Both the position numbers and the translations under genes were made by a program. This document shows, one piece after another, positions 34,942 to 42,926 of a DNA stretch of 49,026 nucleotides. Origin of the DNA: Bdellovibrionota bacterium (GTDB taxonomy: Bacteria > Bdellovibrionota > Bdellovibrionia > Bdellovibrionales > JAEYZS01); NCBI GenBank assembly GCA_963169805.1, contig CAUJDY010000036.1, forward strand, positions 1 to 49,026. Direction: 5' to 3'. Below the pieces are notes generated by a model. The model had not been told where the DNA came from. It saw only the letters and a list, made by a program, of their open reading frames with translations, and did no database searches. Positions within the stretch are counted from its first letter, which is position 1. Each line of letters opens with the position of its first letter.

Positions 34942-36411
34942 TTATATGAGGTGTTCATTTTTAAATTTTTTTGCTGCTTCAAAGAGTTTCTTTTTTCGCA
35001 CACGATCCATCTTATCTAGACTTCCAACCATGATGGACATTCTTGGATTTTGTAAGAAAAACTTCCTATTTTTGTCAATAAAAGACCAATAAAGCCCATC
35101 CATGATGTCGCACCAAGGTCCTTTCTTATAATCGCTCATTTTCATGATATAGTTACTGCCACAAATGTACGGCTTTGTTGCAAATATCCCGCCTTCACTC
35201 ATTTGCCCCATCCCATAGACATTTGCTGCCATCACCCAGTCTCCAGAATCTATGAACATTTCCATAAACCATTTATAGACTTCCTTAGGATGCACTTCAG
35301 ACAATAGCATGAGGTTGCTCACAATCATGAGTCTTTCGATGTGGTGGAGGTATCCGTATGTGCTCACTTTCTTAATGCAGTCATCAAGAGGTGGAATTCC
35401 AGTAGTGCCGCTGTACCAAGATGGGCCCAATTTTTGAGTATGCTTCCAAAAATTTTCTGTCTCCATTTTTTCTTCAAAATTGTGATAAATTCCTCGCACA
35501 AACTCTCTCCAACCGATGATCTGTCGAATAAATCCTTCAAGATGATTGATAGCAATTTTATTTTCTTTGGCGTACTGGAGTGTTAAACGAACGACATCTT
35601 TAGGAAGCAGTAATCCTGTGTTGAGAAAAGCTGATATTCCTGAGTGATATAATAACGGTGTTTGACTCGAAATTGCATCCTCATAAGTACCAAAATTTTT
35701 AAATCTTTCCTTTAAAAACAGTTCAAACCAACCCAAAGCATGTTTTCTTTCTACAGGCATCCAAAATTCCTTTGAATCACCCGGATGGGTTTTAAACTTT
35801 TTATCTACAAGAGACATGACTTCTTTTGTTATTGCAGAGGGCTTAGAGAATAATACAGCCTCAACATGATGATTTTTTGGAATTTTACTTCGATTATCTT
35901 CATCAAAGCTCCATTTACCACCTACAGGCTGCCCCTTCTCGTTCACAAGTAGAGAGAGCTTTTTTCTTCTTCTCTCATAAAATGTTTTCATAAATGGCTT
36001 TTTAACCTGCTTCAAATAATCTTGAAATTCTGATTTTGGCGTTAGGAACATTGGCGATAAATGTTCTTTTAGGTCAATTGACATTTTTTGAGCAAATAGC
36101 TGCATTCGTTTTCTCATAAAAGAATCTTCTATTTCAAAAATATGAATAACAGTGATTTTTTTTTGGACAACATAGGCCTTTAATTTATCAAAGTACTTTG
36201 TATCATCTAGTTCGTGATAGTCGACAGGGTATTTCTTGAGTGCTTGAGCATAAGTTCTCATTGCAGACAAAAAGAAAACAAGCTTATGTTTGTGAAACTT
36301 AAAGCGAGAGCAGAGCTCAATATCCTCTGCCATAAAAATACGATCTGGGCTTATTTTTTGAATGCAAGTATCCGGGAATAATTGGTCTCCTAGTAGAACT
36401 AATACTTGCAT
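34942..36411 (-). CDS. cryptochrome/photolyase-related protein, prokaryotic (6-4) photolyase family
   Basis: Photolyase-related protein of the FeS-BCP / deoxyribodipyrimidine-photolyase-related family, whose characterised members repair (6-4) photoproducts. From the ATG at 36411 (GGCGGA upstream; the frame is open to 36537) it has 490 residues. It starts VLVLLGDQLFPD and has IIGWREFVRGIYH, YLHHIERLMI with the paired His of the 6-4 active site, VMAANVYGMGQMSEGG and KPYICGSNYIMKMSDYKK. Where cluster-binding members have DYCxxC plus a later CPFN, this one reads DYKKGPWCD, so at least two of the four usual cluster cysteines are missing. First gene of the operon with the regulator and phrB. Confidence 0.87.
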   Translation of the reverse strand: MQVLVLLGDQLFPDTCIQKISPDRIFMAEDIELCSRFKFHKHKLVFFLSAMRTYAQALKKYPVDYHELDDTKYFDKLKAYVVQKKITVIHIFEIEDSFMRKRMQLFAQKMSIDLKEHLSPMFLTPKSEFQDYLKQVKKPFMKTFYERRRKKLSLLVNEKGQPVGGKWSFDEDNRSKIPKNHHVEAVLFSKPSAITKEVMSLVDKKFKTHPGDSKEFWMPVERKHALGWFELFLKERFKNFGTYEDAISSQTPLLYHSGISAFLNTGLLLPKDVVRLTLQYAKENKIAINHLEGFIRQIIGWREFVRGIYHNFEEKMETENFWKHTQKLGPSWYSGTTGIPPLDDCIKKVSTYGYLHHIERLMIVSNLMLLSEVHPKEVYKWFMEMFIDSGDWVMAANVYGMGQMSEGGIFATKPYICGSNYIMKMSDYKKGPWCDIMDGLYWSFIDKNRKFFLQNPRMSIMVGSLDKMDRVRKKKLFEAAKKFKNEHLI

Positions 36412-36686
36412 GTTTATTCCGCCTTGTAGTTTAAGAAAATATAAACTTATGAGAATTTTATCTATCTGGCAAGACGGCATTGGTGTCACTTTTTCCCGGC
36501 GACTATATTCATTCCTGTAATTTATTTTTTGCCGCACAATTTCATTTCTAGAAAAAAAATATAATTGGAGGACTTATCCACAATTTTGGCGCTGTTTTGA
36601 CACCAAACAGATATGGCATTCCTTGCATTTCCGTAAGACATCAATTGCTTATCATTTTATGTAAGCTTTAACCAATTGGGGGTTTT

Positions 36687-36995
36687 ATGAAGAAGTTCTT
36701 GTTAGGATTATCTCTTGTATTTGTAAGCGCATCTGCTCACGCAGATTACCGCGATAGAGATCGCCGTCCTTGGCCATGGCCACCGCAGCACAATGTTGCT
36801 GTTGAAAATGTTTACTGCGAAAGTCGTAGCTATAGATATAACGAATGCTATTCAAGCCTAAGACACGCTCGTATTCGATTAATCGCTCAGTATTCGCAGT
36901 CTCCTTGTATTGAAGGACAATCCTACGGGTTTAACTTCGGACGCGTCTGGGTGAGCAATGGCTGCAGAGGCTATTTCCGTCTTGTTGGGAGATAA
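36687..36995 (+). CDS. small secreted DUF3011-family protein
   Basis: A 102-residue exported protein with signal peptide MKKFLLGLSLVFVSASAHA, a basic, Pro/Trp-rich linker (RDRDRRPWPWPPQ) and one DUF3011 domain: VYCESRSYRYNEC, IRLIAQYSQSPCIEG, VWVSNGCRGYF. The four cysteines and the RVWVSNGCR block define the family, whose function is unknown. GGGGG stands before the ATG. A strong terminator follows 15 bp after the stop, so it is monocistronic. The gap upstream (36412-36686) shows a lone DnaA-box match at 36574 and no gene. Confidence 0.85.
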   Translation: MKKFLLGLSLVFVSASAHADYRDRDRRPWPWPPQHNVAVENVYCESRSYRYNECYSSLRHARIRLIAQYSQSPCIEGQSYGFNFGRVWVSNGCRGYFRLVGR

Positions 36996-37009
36996 TAGTA
37001 ATCTCTACA

Positions 37010-37038
37010 AAAAGGGAGACGATCTACGTCTCCCTTTT
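37010..37038 (+). terminator. strong intrinsic terminator of the DUF3011 gene
   Basis: Perfect 12-bp stem AAAAGGGAGACG / CGTCTCCCTTTT with a five-base loop, then ATTTTC. It separates the DUF3011 gene from the sigma-54-controlled unit downstream. Confidence 0.92.
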
Positions 37039-37069
37039 ATTTTCAAAGCTAAGATATTGCAGGTTAAAG

Positions 37070-37086
37070 TTGGCACCCGTATTGCT
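37070..37086 (+). promoter_or_regulatory. sigma-54 (-24/-12) promoter
   Basis: TTGGCAC-CCGTA-TTGCT gives TGGCAC (37071-37076) and TTGC (37082-37085) at exactly the 5-base spacing of the RpoN consensus, with no mismatch in the core. Transcription would start near 37097, upstream of a small ORF (37138) and the DUF3187 gene (37293). A stem AGCCATA-TTG-TATGGCT follows around 37101-37117. No enhancer-binding-protein gene is in the window. Confidence 0.78.
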
Positions 37087-37137
37087 CTAAGAGATGCACG
37101 AGCCATATTGTATGGCTGGGATAAATTTTGAGGATGT

Positions 37138-37251
37138 ATGAAATATCTAGTCGTTATATTTATTGTGTTTTCAATAATGAACTTTTTGGGTCCAAAATCA
37201 TCTCAAACAGTTCTTCGCAAACCTGCAAATATGGTTGTGGGGCTGAGATAA
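37138..37251 (+). CDS. possible small membrane or leader peptide, 37 residues
   Basis: ATG with TGAGG just upstream opens a 37-codon frame: a hydrophobic N-terminal segment (KYLVVIFIVFSIMNFLG) followed by a basic tail (KPANMVVGLR) and TAA. It lies about 40 bases after the predicted sigma-54 start site and 41 bases before the DUF3187 gene. It could be a small membrane protein or a translated leader that affects translation of the next gene. Only the ribosome-binding site, the hydrophobic pattern and the position support it. Confidence 0.4.
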   Translation: MKYLVVIFIVFSIMNFLGPKSSQTVLRKPANMVVGLR

Positions 37252-37271
37252 TTTAGTCGACTTCTTATAAG

Positions 37272-37309
37272 AAAATCGCCATACTGTGTCGCATGCGTTG
37301 GGCGATTTT
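37272..37309 (+). promoter_or_regulatory. hairpin enclosing the DUF3187 start codon
   Basis: AAAATCGCC (37272-37280) and GGCGATTTT (37301-37309) are perfect 9-bp complements. The 20-base loop between them contains the ATG at 37293, and no Shine-Dalgarno sequence is visible. Folded in the mRNA, this would put the start codon in a closed loop, a possible translational control site. Confidence 0.5.
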
Positions 37310-38384
37310 ATTTATTATATTCTCACATATTCTTTTTTTTATTCCCACACGAGCACAAGTTATAGCTCCTCGCCAAAGTCACCCCATTGCCAGCCAACAC
37401 TTTATCCCTGGCCCAGAAGCTCCAGGATGGCTTTCGTCCAAATGGTTTGATATCGAAATTGTTGAAGCAAACTTTTGGAATGCAGAGACCACTTTCATTA
37501 ACAGAAAAACAGGAAAAACTCTGACTCATGTTTCGGACTTCGAGCAGACTGTGATATTTATGGAGTATGGGCAAGCGATAAATCAAAAGTGGGCTTGGGC
37601 GATTGAGATTCCCTACTACTTAAGACACGAAGGTGATTTCTCAGATAAACTCATCGACGAATTTCATAAAGCATTTCATTTCTCCAGATACAGCAGACAT
37701 CTTTACCCAAGTGGGAGATACCTCCATTCAACTTCTGTCGATGGAGCTGTTCAAGGCCCACGAGATGCCCCCTCAGGAGTTGGGAATATCAAACTTAAAT
37801 TTAAGTATTGGGCTGTCAAAGGCAGAAAAAATACGGGCTTTGGCTGGAGCACACATTTTAAGATTCCTGTCGAAGACGAAACAAAAGGAACAACATCAGG
37901 AAGTGTTGATATCTCTCAAATGATTCATATAGGGATTCCGATCGGGCAAGAAAGTGCTGTTTTTATAAATGGAGGAATAACCTATGCCCACCGAAACTGG
38001 ATGTATAGCGAATGGCCTAGAAATAAAATCTTATGGATGGCGGATATCACTCTTGATTCTCGTGTGACAGAAAAAATGTCCATTCTCTTCTCTCTCTCTG
38101 CCTATTCCCCTCTCATGAAAAAAAGTGATCTTGAATTTGTGTATTCCACATCTGATGCTAAAGAACGAAAAGAATATGAAATTGCCTCTGGCTATAACGG
38201 ATTGGTTGAAATTAGAGGTCAACAAAGCTTAGGCCTAAAGTTTGACTTCAACCAAACAGATTCTTGGAGCGTCTTCTTTATCGAGGATTGGTGGTTTGGA
38301 GATAAAGACCAAAACGGAGACCCTGTCTATTCTCACAACCAACCTGACGTAGGCATTGGAACACGCCTGACATTTCAGTTTTAA
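37293..38384 (+). CDS. DUF3187-family outer-membrane protein
   Basis: A 363-residue exported barrel-like protein. It has signal peptide MRWAILFIIFSHILFFIPTRA, then a long run of amphipathic beta-strands (WAWAIEIPYYLRHEGDFSD, GVGNIKLKFKYWAVKG, GFGWSTHFKIPVE, SLGLKFDFNQTDSWSVFF) and a C-terminal Phe (GIGTRLTFQF). DAPSGVGNIKLKFKY with the early YYLRHEGDFSD pattern matches DUF3187, of unknown function. It lies behind the sigma-54 promoter and small ORF. It converges with the aldehyde dehydrogenase gene with 3 bp between stops. Confidence 0.8.
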   Translation: MRWAILFIIFSHILFFIPTRAQVIAPRQSHPIASQHFIPGPEAPGWLSSKWFDIEIVEANFWNAETTFINRKTGKTLTHVSDFEQTVIFMEYGQAINQKWAWAIEIPYYLRHEGDFSDKLIDEFHKAFHFSRYSRHLYPSGRYLHSTSVDGAVQGPRDAPSGVGNIKLKFKYWAVKGRKNTGFGWSTHFKIPVEDETKGTTSGSVDISQMIHIGIPIGQESAVFINGGITYAHRNWMYSEWPRNKILWMADITLDSRVTEKMSILFSLSAYSPLMKKSDLEFVYSTSDAKERKEYEIASGYNGLVEIRGQQSLGLKFDFNQTDSWSVFFIEDWWFGDKDQNGDPVYSHNQPDVGIGTRLTFQF

Positions 38385-38387
38385 GAT

Positions 38388-39722
38388 CTAATTTTTAAAA
38401 AGAAATCGAGCGATACCTTTGAGAGTATCTTTATAAGGTGGATACCTCAAATCCGGATCAATTCGACTCGATTTATGCAATATAGATTTTTGGTGGGAAA
38501 GCGTTTCAAAACCTCTTTGTCCATGGTAGGCACCGATTCCACTTGCCCCTACACCACCAAACGGAAGTTCAGAGCTTCCTAAATGTAACAAACAATCATT
38601 TATGCAACCTCCACCAAAGGAAATTTCTGAGAGGTAACGAGAAGCCTTTTCTTCTGACTCAGTAAAAAAGTAGGCTGAAAGTGGCTTGTCTAAACTTTGA
38701 ATAGCTGTAATTGCCTCTGATGATTTTTGAAATTTAAAGACTGGCAATATGGGACCAAATATTTCTTCTTTCATAGAAGGATGGGACCAGTCTCCCTTAA
38801 TAATTGTAGGTTGAATCTGACACTTACCAAGATCAACCTTCCCACCAATGATCACATCCGCATTTTGCAGCAGCGCTTCGAGTCTTTGGAGGTGTCGATT
38901 ATTAATAATCTTACCATAATCTTCCGCAGCTCCATTCTGATAATACTTCAGTGTCTTTTCTTTAAGGAGATTAATGAATTGATCATAAATTTTTTCGTGA
39001 ACCAAAAGATAATCTGGAGCAACACAGGTTTGACCAGCATTAAAAAACTTTCCCCAAGCTATTCTTTTTGCGGCAATTTCAATATTTGCATCATCTTCCA
39101 CAACGCATGGACTTTTTCCACCAAGCTCTAAACAAACCGGGGTTAAGTTCTCTGCAGCGGCCTTCATAATAATCTTTCCAACGACCGTACTTCCTGTAAA
39201 AAAAATAAAATCCCACTTTTCTTTGAGTAGATCTTGAGTGGCCTGAGGACCACCTGTTTTTACTTGTATATCACTTGGATCAAAATTCTTTGAAATCATC
39301 TCAAAAATAACTTTCTCAGTATTTTGAGAGACTTCAGAAGGCTTGAGGACAGCTGAATTACCGGCTGCTAACGCTGCGACAAGCGGAGAAAATAAAACCA
39401 TAAATGGATAGTTCCATGCCGCCAAAATGAGGACCCGCCCATACGGCTCAAATTGGATATAACTTCTTCCTGGTAAAAGCTTAATTGGAGTAGAAACCTT
39501 CTTGGGACTCATCCAGCTTTTAAGATTTTTGAGAGTGTGATCAATTTCATCAAGAACATAACCGACCTCTGATCCATGAGCTTCAAACATGGACTTTCCC
39601 AAGTCCTTGTTGAGTGAATCGTAGAGCTTCCCCTTACTTTCGACAATAACAGATTTAAGTTTTTCAAGTAACTCTACCCGGTATTTATAATCACGAAAAG
39701 TTTCAACTGCAGATTTTTTCAT
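38388..39722 (-). CDS. aldehyde dehydrogenase (class 3 / fatty-aldehyde type)
   Basis: NAD(P)-dependent oxidation of an aldehyde to an acid. The 444-residue length, the absence of the usual N-terminal arm, and the C-terminal block (SSRIDPDLRYPPYKDTLKG) mark the class 3 fatty-aldehyde/coniferyl-aldehyde group. Catalytic residues are present: Glu in CLELGGKSPC, nucleophile Cys in NAGQTCVAPDY, and AAWNYPF plus FFTGSTVVG for the cofactor. It follows the fatty-acid hydroxylase gene on the same strand after 27 bp. A role on long-chain or 2-hydroxy-fatty-acid-derived aldehydes is therefore plausible (inference). Confidence 0.93.
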   Translation of the reverse strand: MKKSAVETFRDYKYRVELLEKLKSVIVESKGKLYDSLNKDLGKSMFEAHGSEVGYVLDEIDHTLKNLKSWMSPKKVSTPIKLLPGRSYIQFEPYGRVLILAAWNYPFMVLFSPLVAALAAGNSAVLKPSEVSQNTEKVIFEMISKNFDPSDIQVKTGGPQATQDLLKEKWDFIFFTGSTVVGKIIMKAAAENLTPVCLELGGKSPCVVEDDANIEIAAKRIAWGKFFNAGQTCVAPDYLLVHEKIYDQFINLLKEKTLKYYQNGAAEDYGKIINNRHLQRLEALLQNADVIIGGKVDLGKCQIQPTIIKGDWSHPSMKEEIFGPILPVFKFQKSSEAITAIQSLDKPLSAYFFTESEEKASRYLSEISFGGGCINDCLLHLGSSELPFGGVGASGIGAYHGQRGFETLSHQKSILHKSSRIDPDLRYPPYKDTLKGIARFLFKN

Positions 39723-39749
39723 AAAGCTCCCGCGATTTTGTACTGTTTC

Positions 39750-40343
39750 TTACTTTTTGGTTTTAAACACGTAATCCCAAAGTGGGGAGCTTACGCCGTA
39801 GAGTGCATGAGGCTTGTTAAAATGATGAACCATATGCTGCTTTTGCAAGTGCTTCATAAAACCAGATTTATAACGGCCAAAGTGTGTGAAGAAATGGACG
39901 TAATCATAGCATAAGTATCCAATCAAAAAGCCTGAGAAAAATCCAAATACGTACTGGCTACCAAAAAATAAGTAAAATAGCCCAAAAAGAAGTGCTGCCA
40001 AAATAAATGCTGCCGAAAGCGGCATTAATAAACGACGTTGATCATCAGGATCATCATGATGAATGCCATGAATAAGATAAAAAAACTTTTTCCCGATTTC
40101 TGATCTTGCATGATAGTGAAAGAAAAATCTGTGGAGAGTGTACTCAGTAAAAGTCCATATAAAAAGACCTAAGAAAAATAACCCAACCGTCTCAATAAAC
40201 GTGTTTGCCTGAAGTGAATAAGCAAAACTAAAGATCGAGACAGGCATCCATACAGAAATAGGCATCCAAGGATGCACAAAAGTTAACTTTTCTAAAAAGT
40301 CGTTTTTAAAGAGACGTATGTTTTTACCGGCTTTAAGATTCAT
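39750..40343 (-). CDS. fatty-acid hydroxylase / sterol desaturase superfamily protein
   Basis: Membrane di-iron oxygenase of 197 residues with four membrane segments. The full histidine set is visible: HRFFFHYH, HGIHHDDP, HFFTHF and HLQKQHMVHHF. Length, spacing and HGIHHDDPDD resemble the fatty-acid 2-hydroxylases (Scs7/FA2H core) more than sterol desaturases. No cytochrome b5 domain is attached. It may make the 2-hydroxy acyl groups of sphingolipid-like envelope lipids (inference). Upstream of, and probably co-transcribed with, the aldehyde dehydrogenase gene. Confidence 0.87.
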   Translation of the reverse strand: MNLKAGKNIRLFKNDFLEKLTFVHPWMPISVWMPVSIFSFAYSLQANTFIETVGLFFLGLFIWTFTEYTLHRFFFHYHARSEIGKKFFYLIHGIHHDDPDDQRRLLMPLSAAFILAALLFGLFYLFFGSQYVFGFFSGFLIGYLCYDYVHFFTHFGRYKSGFMKHLQKQHMVHHFNKPHALYGVSSPLWDYVFKTKK

Positions 40344-40463
40344 GAAATAAAGCTAACAAATAATAGGAGATGATGTCAGGCTTAACGCGCCGAGGCTGAG
40401 TTTGATATGCCTTTTTGCACGAAATTCTTTAGACTTAAATGATACAAAATAAAGGTTCACGCT

Positions 40464-41636
40464 ATGTTTTTGTTTTTATTTTTTGGAATTCAGGCTTTAG
40501 GCCTTGTTTACCTTATTATCTCCCTGAGAAGACGCTATCAAATCAAACCGCTGGCAACTTATGCACTTAGCTTTATTTGTACACTTTACTTTGTTATGAA
40601 TTACCTGGCTTTTAAATTGAGACATTCCGGTAGTCTTGATTTTAGATCTGTTTCTTCTCAAATATTTTATTACACAACATATACACTTTTGACACTTTTT
40701 GCTTTTGCAATTTTTTACTCTGTATTCTTAGATTTATGCGAATTTATTTCCTCTTTTTCAAAGAAAATAAAAAAACCAATTATCATTGATGAAAATAAAA
40801 GACTGTTTCTCAAAAAATCGGCAAACATTGGCCTTCTAAGTGGAGTTCTAGGCAGCTCTGCAATTGGCATCGGGCAAGCACTTAGTGGACCAGAATATAA
40901 GTTTATTAGCATTCCAACTCAACACCAACAGATGAAGGGGCTTAAAATTGTTCAGGTGAGCGATCTTCATGTTGGTCCAATGATTGGGCGTGAATATGTC
41001 CAAAAGACAGTCGATCTTATTAATGCGCAAAATCCAGATCTTGTTGTTTTGACAGGTGATCTTGTAGATGGAACACCTGAGCAACTCATGAGAGATATGG
41101 AACCTCTCTCACAAATCAAATCCAAACTCGGTGTCTATGGGTGTCTTGGAAATCATGAACTCTATTCAGGACTATATGACTGGCTACCTCAGTTTGAACA
41201 ACTCAATATTAGAATGCTAAATAATGAACACACTATTATTGATTCGATCGAAAGAACTTTTGTTCTTGCTGGAGTCACTGATCCTCAGGTTGGACGGTCA
41301 ATGCCTGAGTTTACTCCTGATGCAGAAAAAGCTATTGAGTCCGCCCCTCAACATCTTTATAAAATTGTACTTGCCCACCAACCCTCTGCTTGTTTTGACT
41401 GTGCACGCGCTGGATTTGATTTGCAACTTTCAGGGCACACGCATGCCGGACAGTTTTTTCCATTTAGCCTACTTGTAAAGTTCGCACATCCCTATGTAAA
41501 AGGACTTAATTTACATCAAGAGAATCATCATAAAATGTGGGTGTATGTGAATCAGGCGACAGGCTATTGGGGACCGCCCAACCGATTTGCAATTCCCGCA
41601 GAAATAACAGTTTTAGAATTTGAAGACATCACATAA
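40464..41636 (+). CDS. membrane-anchored metallophosphoesterase (YkuE/LpxG-like)
   Basis: A 390-residue protein with about four N-terminal membrane segments (1-135) and a calcineurin-like phosphoesterase domain from about 155. The metal-binding blocks are all present: SDLHVG, TGDLVDG, GCLGNHELY, LAHQP and LSGHTHAGQ. This architecture occurs in YkuE-type phosphodiesterases and in LpxG, an alternative UDP-2,3-diacylglucosamine hydrolase, so a role in lipid A or phospholipid chemistry is possible but not shown. The thiolase gene follows after 12 bp, so they are co-transcribed. Confidence 0.88.
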   Translation: MFLFLFFGIQALGLVYLIISLRRRYQIKPLATYALSFICTLYFVMNYLAFKLRHSGSLDFRSVSSQIFYYTTYTLLTLFAFAIFYSVFLDLCEFISSFSKKIKKPIIIDENKRLFLKKSANIGLLSGVLGSSAIGIGQALSGPEYKFISIPTQHQQMKGLKIVQVSDLHVGPMIGREYVQKTVDLINAQNPDLVVLTGDLVDGTPEQLMRDMEPLSQIKSKLGVYGCLGNHELYSGLYDWLPQFEQLNIRMLNNEHTIIDSIERTFVLAGVTDPQVGRSMPEFTPDAEKAIESAPQHLYKIVLAHQPSACFDCARAGFDLQLSGHTHAGQFFPFSLLVKFAHPYVKGLNLHQENHHKMWVYVNQATGYWGPPNRFAIPAEITVLEFEDIT

Positions 41637-41648
41637 AAGGAGCTTAAA

Positions 41649-42926
41649 ATGAAATCGACTACACGCAAGGTTGCAATACTTGGAGGAACACGAACTCCCT
41701 TTGTAAAATCCTTTACCCACTACTCTCGTATTACCAACCAACAACTCATGACAGCTACACTGAATTCTCTTGTGGAGAAGTACAAACTTCAGGGAGAACT
41801 GATGGGAGATGTTGCTTTTGGGGCTGTAATGAAATCTTCAGAGGACTGGAATCTCGCACGTGAATGTATTTTGGGTTCCCCCCTTCATCCTTTTACACCT
41901 GGGTATGATGTTCAACGAGCTTGTGGAACAGGACTAGAGACGACATGGCACATTGCCCTTAAAATTGCCTGTGGTATGATCGAGAACGGAATTGCAGGAG
42001 GTTGCGATACAAACAGTGATCTACCCGTTTTATATCCACGCGAGTTTTCCTGGAAGCTTTTGGATTTGAATAAATCTCGAGGAACCATGGAGCAAATCAA
42101 AAACATGCTAAAATTCTCTTTAAGAGATTTGAAGCCACGAGTACCGGGCGTTGTTGAGCCACGCACAAAACTTTCAATGGGGCAACATACAGAGAAAATG
42201 GTTCAAGAGTGGAAAATATCACAAAAAGAACAAGACGAACTTGCACTTAAATCCCACCTCTCCGCAGAAAAAGCCTATCAAGAAGGTTTTTATAATGATC
42301 TTGTATTTGAATTTAATAAACTCAAAAAAGACACACTCGTTCGAGGAGAAACGACTCTTGAAAAACTAACCAAACTCAAACCTGCGTTTGATTTTACAGG
42401 TAAAGGAACCCTTACTGCAGGTAATAGCTCCCCTCTTACTGATGGTGCCTCTGCCGTTCTTCTGGGATCAGAGGAGTATGCTCAGAAAAAAGGGCTAGAT
42501 ATACTCGCCTATTTTGTAGACTGCGAAGTCTCTGCTGTAAATTATGTTGGTGGTGACGGTCTTTTGATGGCTCCTACGATTGCAGTTTCAAAGATGCTTG
42601 AGAGAAATAACTTATCTTTACAAGATTTTGATTTTTATGAAATTCACGAAGCTTTTGCCGGACAAGTTCTTTGTACACTAAAAGCATGGGAATCCTCTGA
42701 GTACTGCAAAAAATATTTAGGCCGCTCTCAGCCCCTTGGAAAAATTGATATATCTAAAATGAATATCAAAGGTGGAAGCGTAGCTCTAGGGCATCCCTTT
42801 GCAGCAACGGGCGGAAGAATTGTAACTTCACTTGCTAAAATGATTCATAAAAAAGGAAAAGGCCGTGGCTTAATTTCTATTTGCACGGCCGGTGGAATGG
42901 GTATTGCTGCTATTATTGAATTGTAA
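41649..42926 (+). CDS. acetyl-CoA acyltransferase (thiolase, FadI-like)
   Basis: Thiolytic cleavage of 3-ketoacyl-CoA, or condensation of acetyl-CoA. The 425-residue product begins KVAILGGTRTPFVKSF and has nucleophile C92 (VQRACGTGLE), YEIHEAFAGQ, GGSVALGHPFAATGGR with the catalytic His, and the second Cys in SICTAGGMG. The length and loop insert fit the FadI/SCP-type group rather than PhaA. AAAAGGAG precedes the ATG. It can close the cycle with Hbd and Crt (23305-24925) although unlinked. Its last 14 bases overlap the convergent subtilase gene. Confidence 0.93.
   Translation: MKSTTRKVAILGGTRTPFVKSFTHYSRITNQQLMTATLNSLVEKYKLQGELMGDVAFGAVMKSSEDWNLARECILGSPLHPFTPGYDVQRACGTGLETTWHIALKIACGMIENGIAGGCDTNSDLPVLYPREFSWKLLDLNKSRGTMEQIKNMLKFSLRDLKPRVPGVVEPRTKLSMGQHTEKMVQEWKISQKEQDELALKSHLSAEKAYQEGFYNDLVFEFNKLKKDTLVRGETTLEKLTKLKPAFDFTGKGTLTAGNSSPLTDGASAVLLGSEEYAQKKGLDILAYFVDCEVSAVNYVGGDGLLMAPTIAVSKMLERNNLSLQDFDFYEIHEAFAGQVLCTLKAWESSEYCKKYLGRSQPLGKIDISKMNIKGGSVALGHPFAATGGRIVTSLAKMIHKKGKGRGLISICTAGGMGIAAIIEL

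Noticed and set aside
36574-36582. Perfect DnaA-box match TTATCCACA
   Set aside because: Only one copy, with no cluster, no AT-rich unwinding element and no dnaA/dnaN nearby. One such 9-mer in 49 kb is within chance expectation, so no origin is called.
36614-36626. TGGCAT...TTGC resembling a sigma-54 promoter upstream of the DUF3011 gene
   Set aside because: The spacer is 3 bases instead of 5, so GG and GC are two bases too close for RpoN recognition.
38727-39131. 134-codon antisense frame over the aldehyde dehydrogenase gene
   Set aside because: Shadow of a conserved coding region; its residue pattern shows no fold or export signal of its own.
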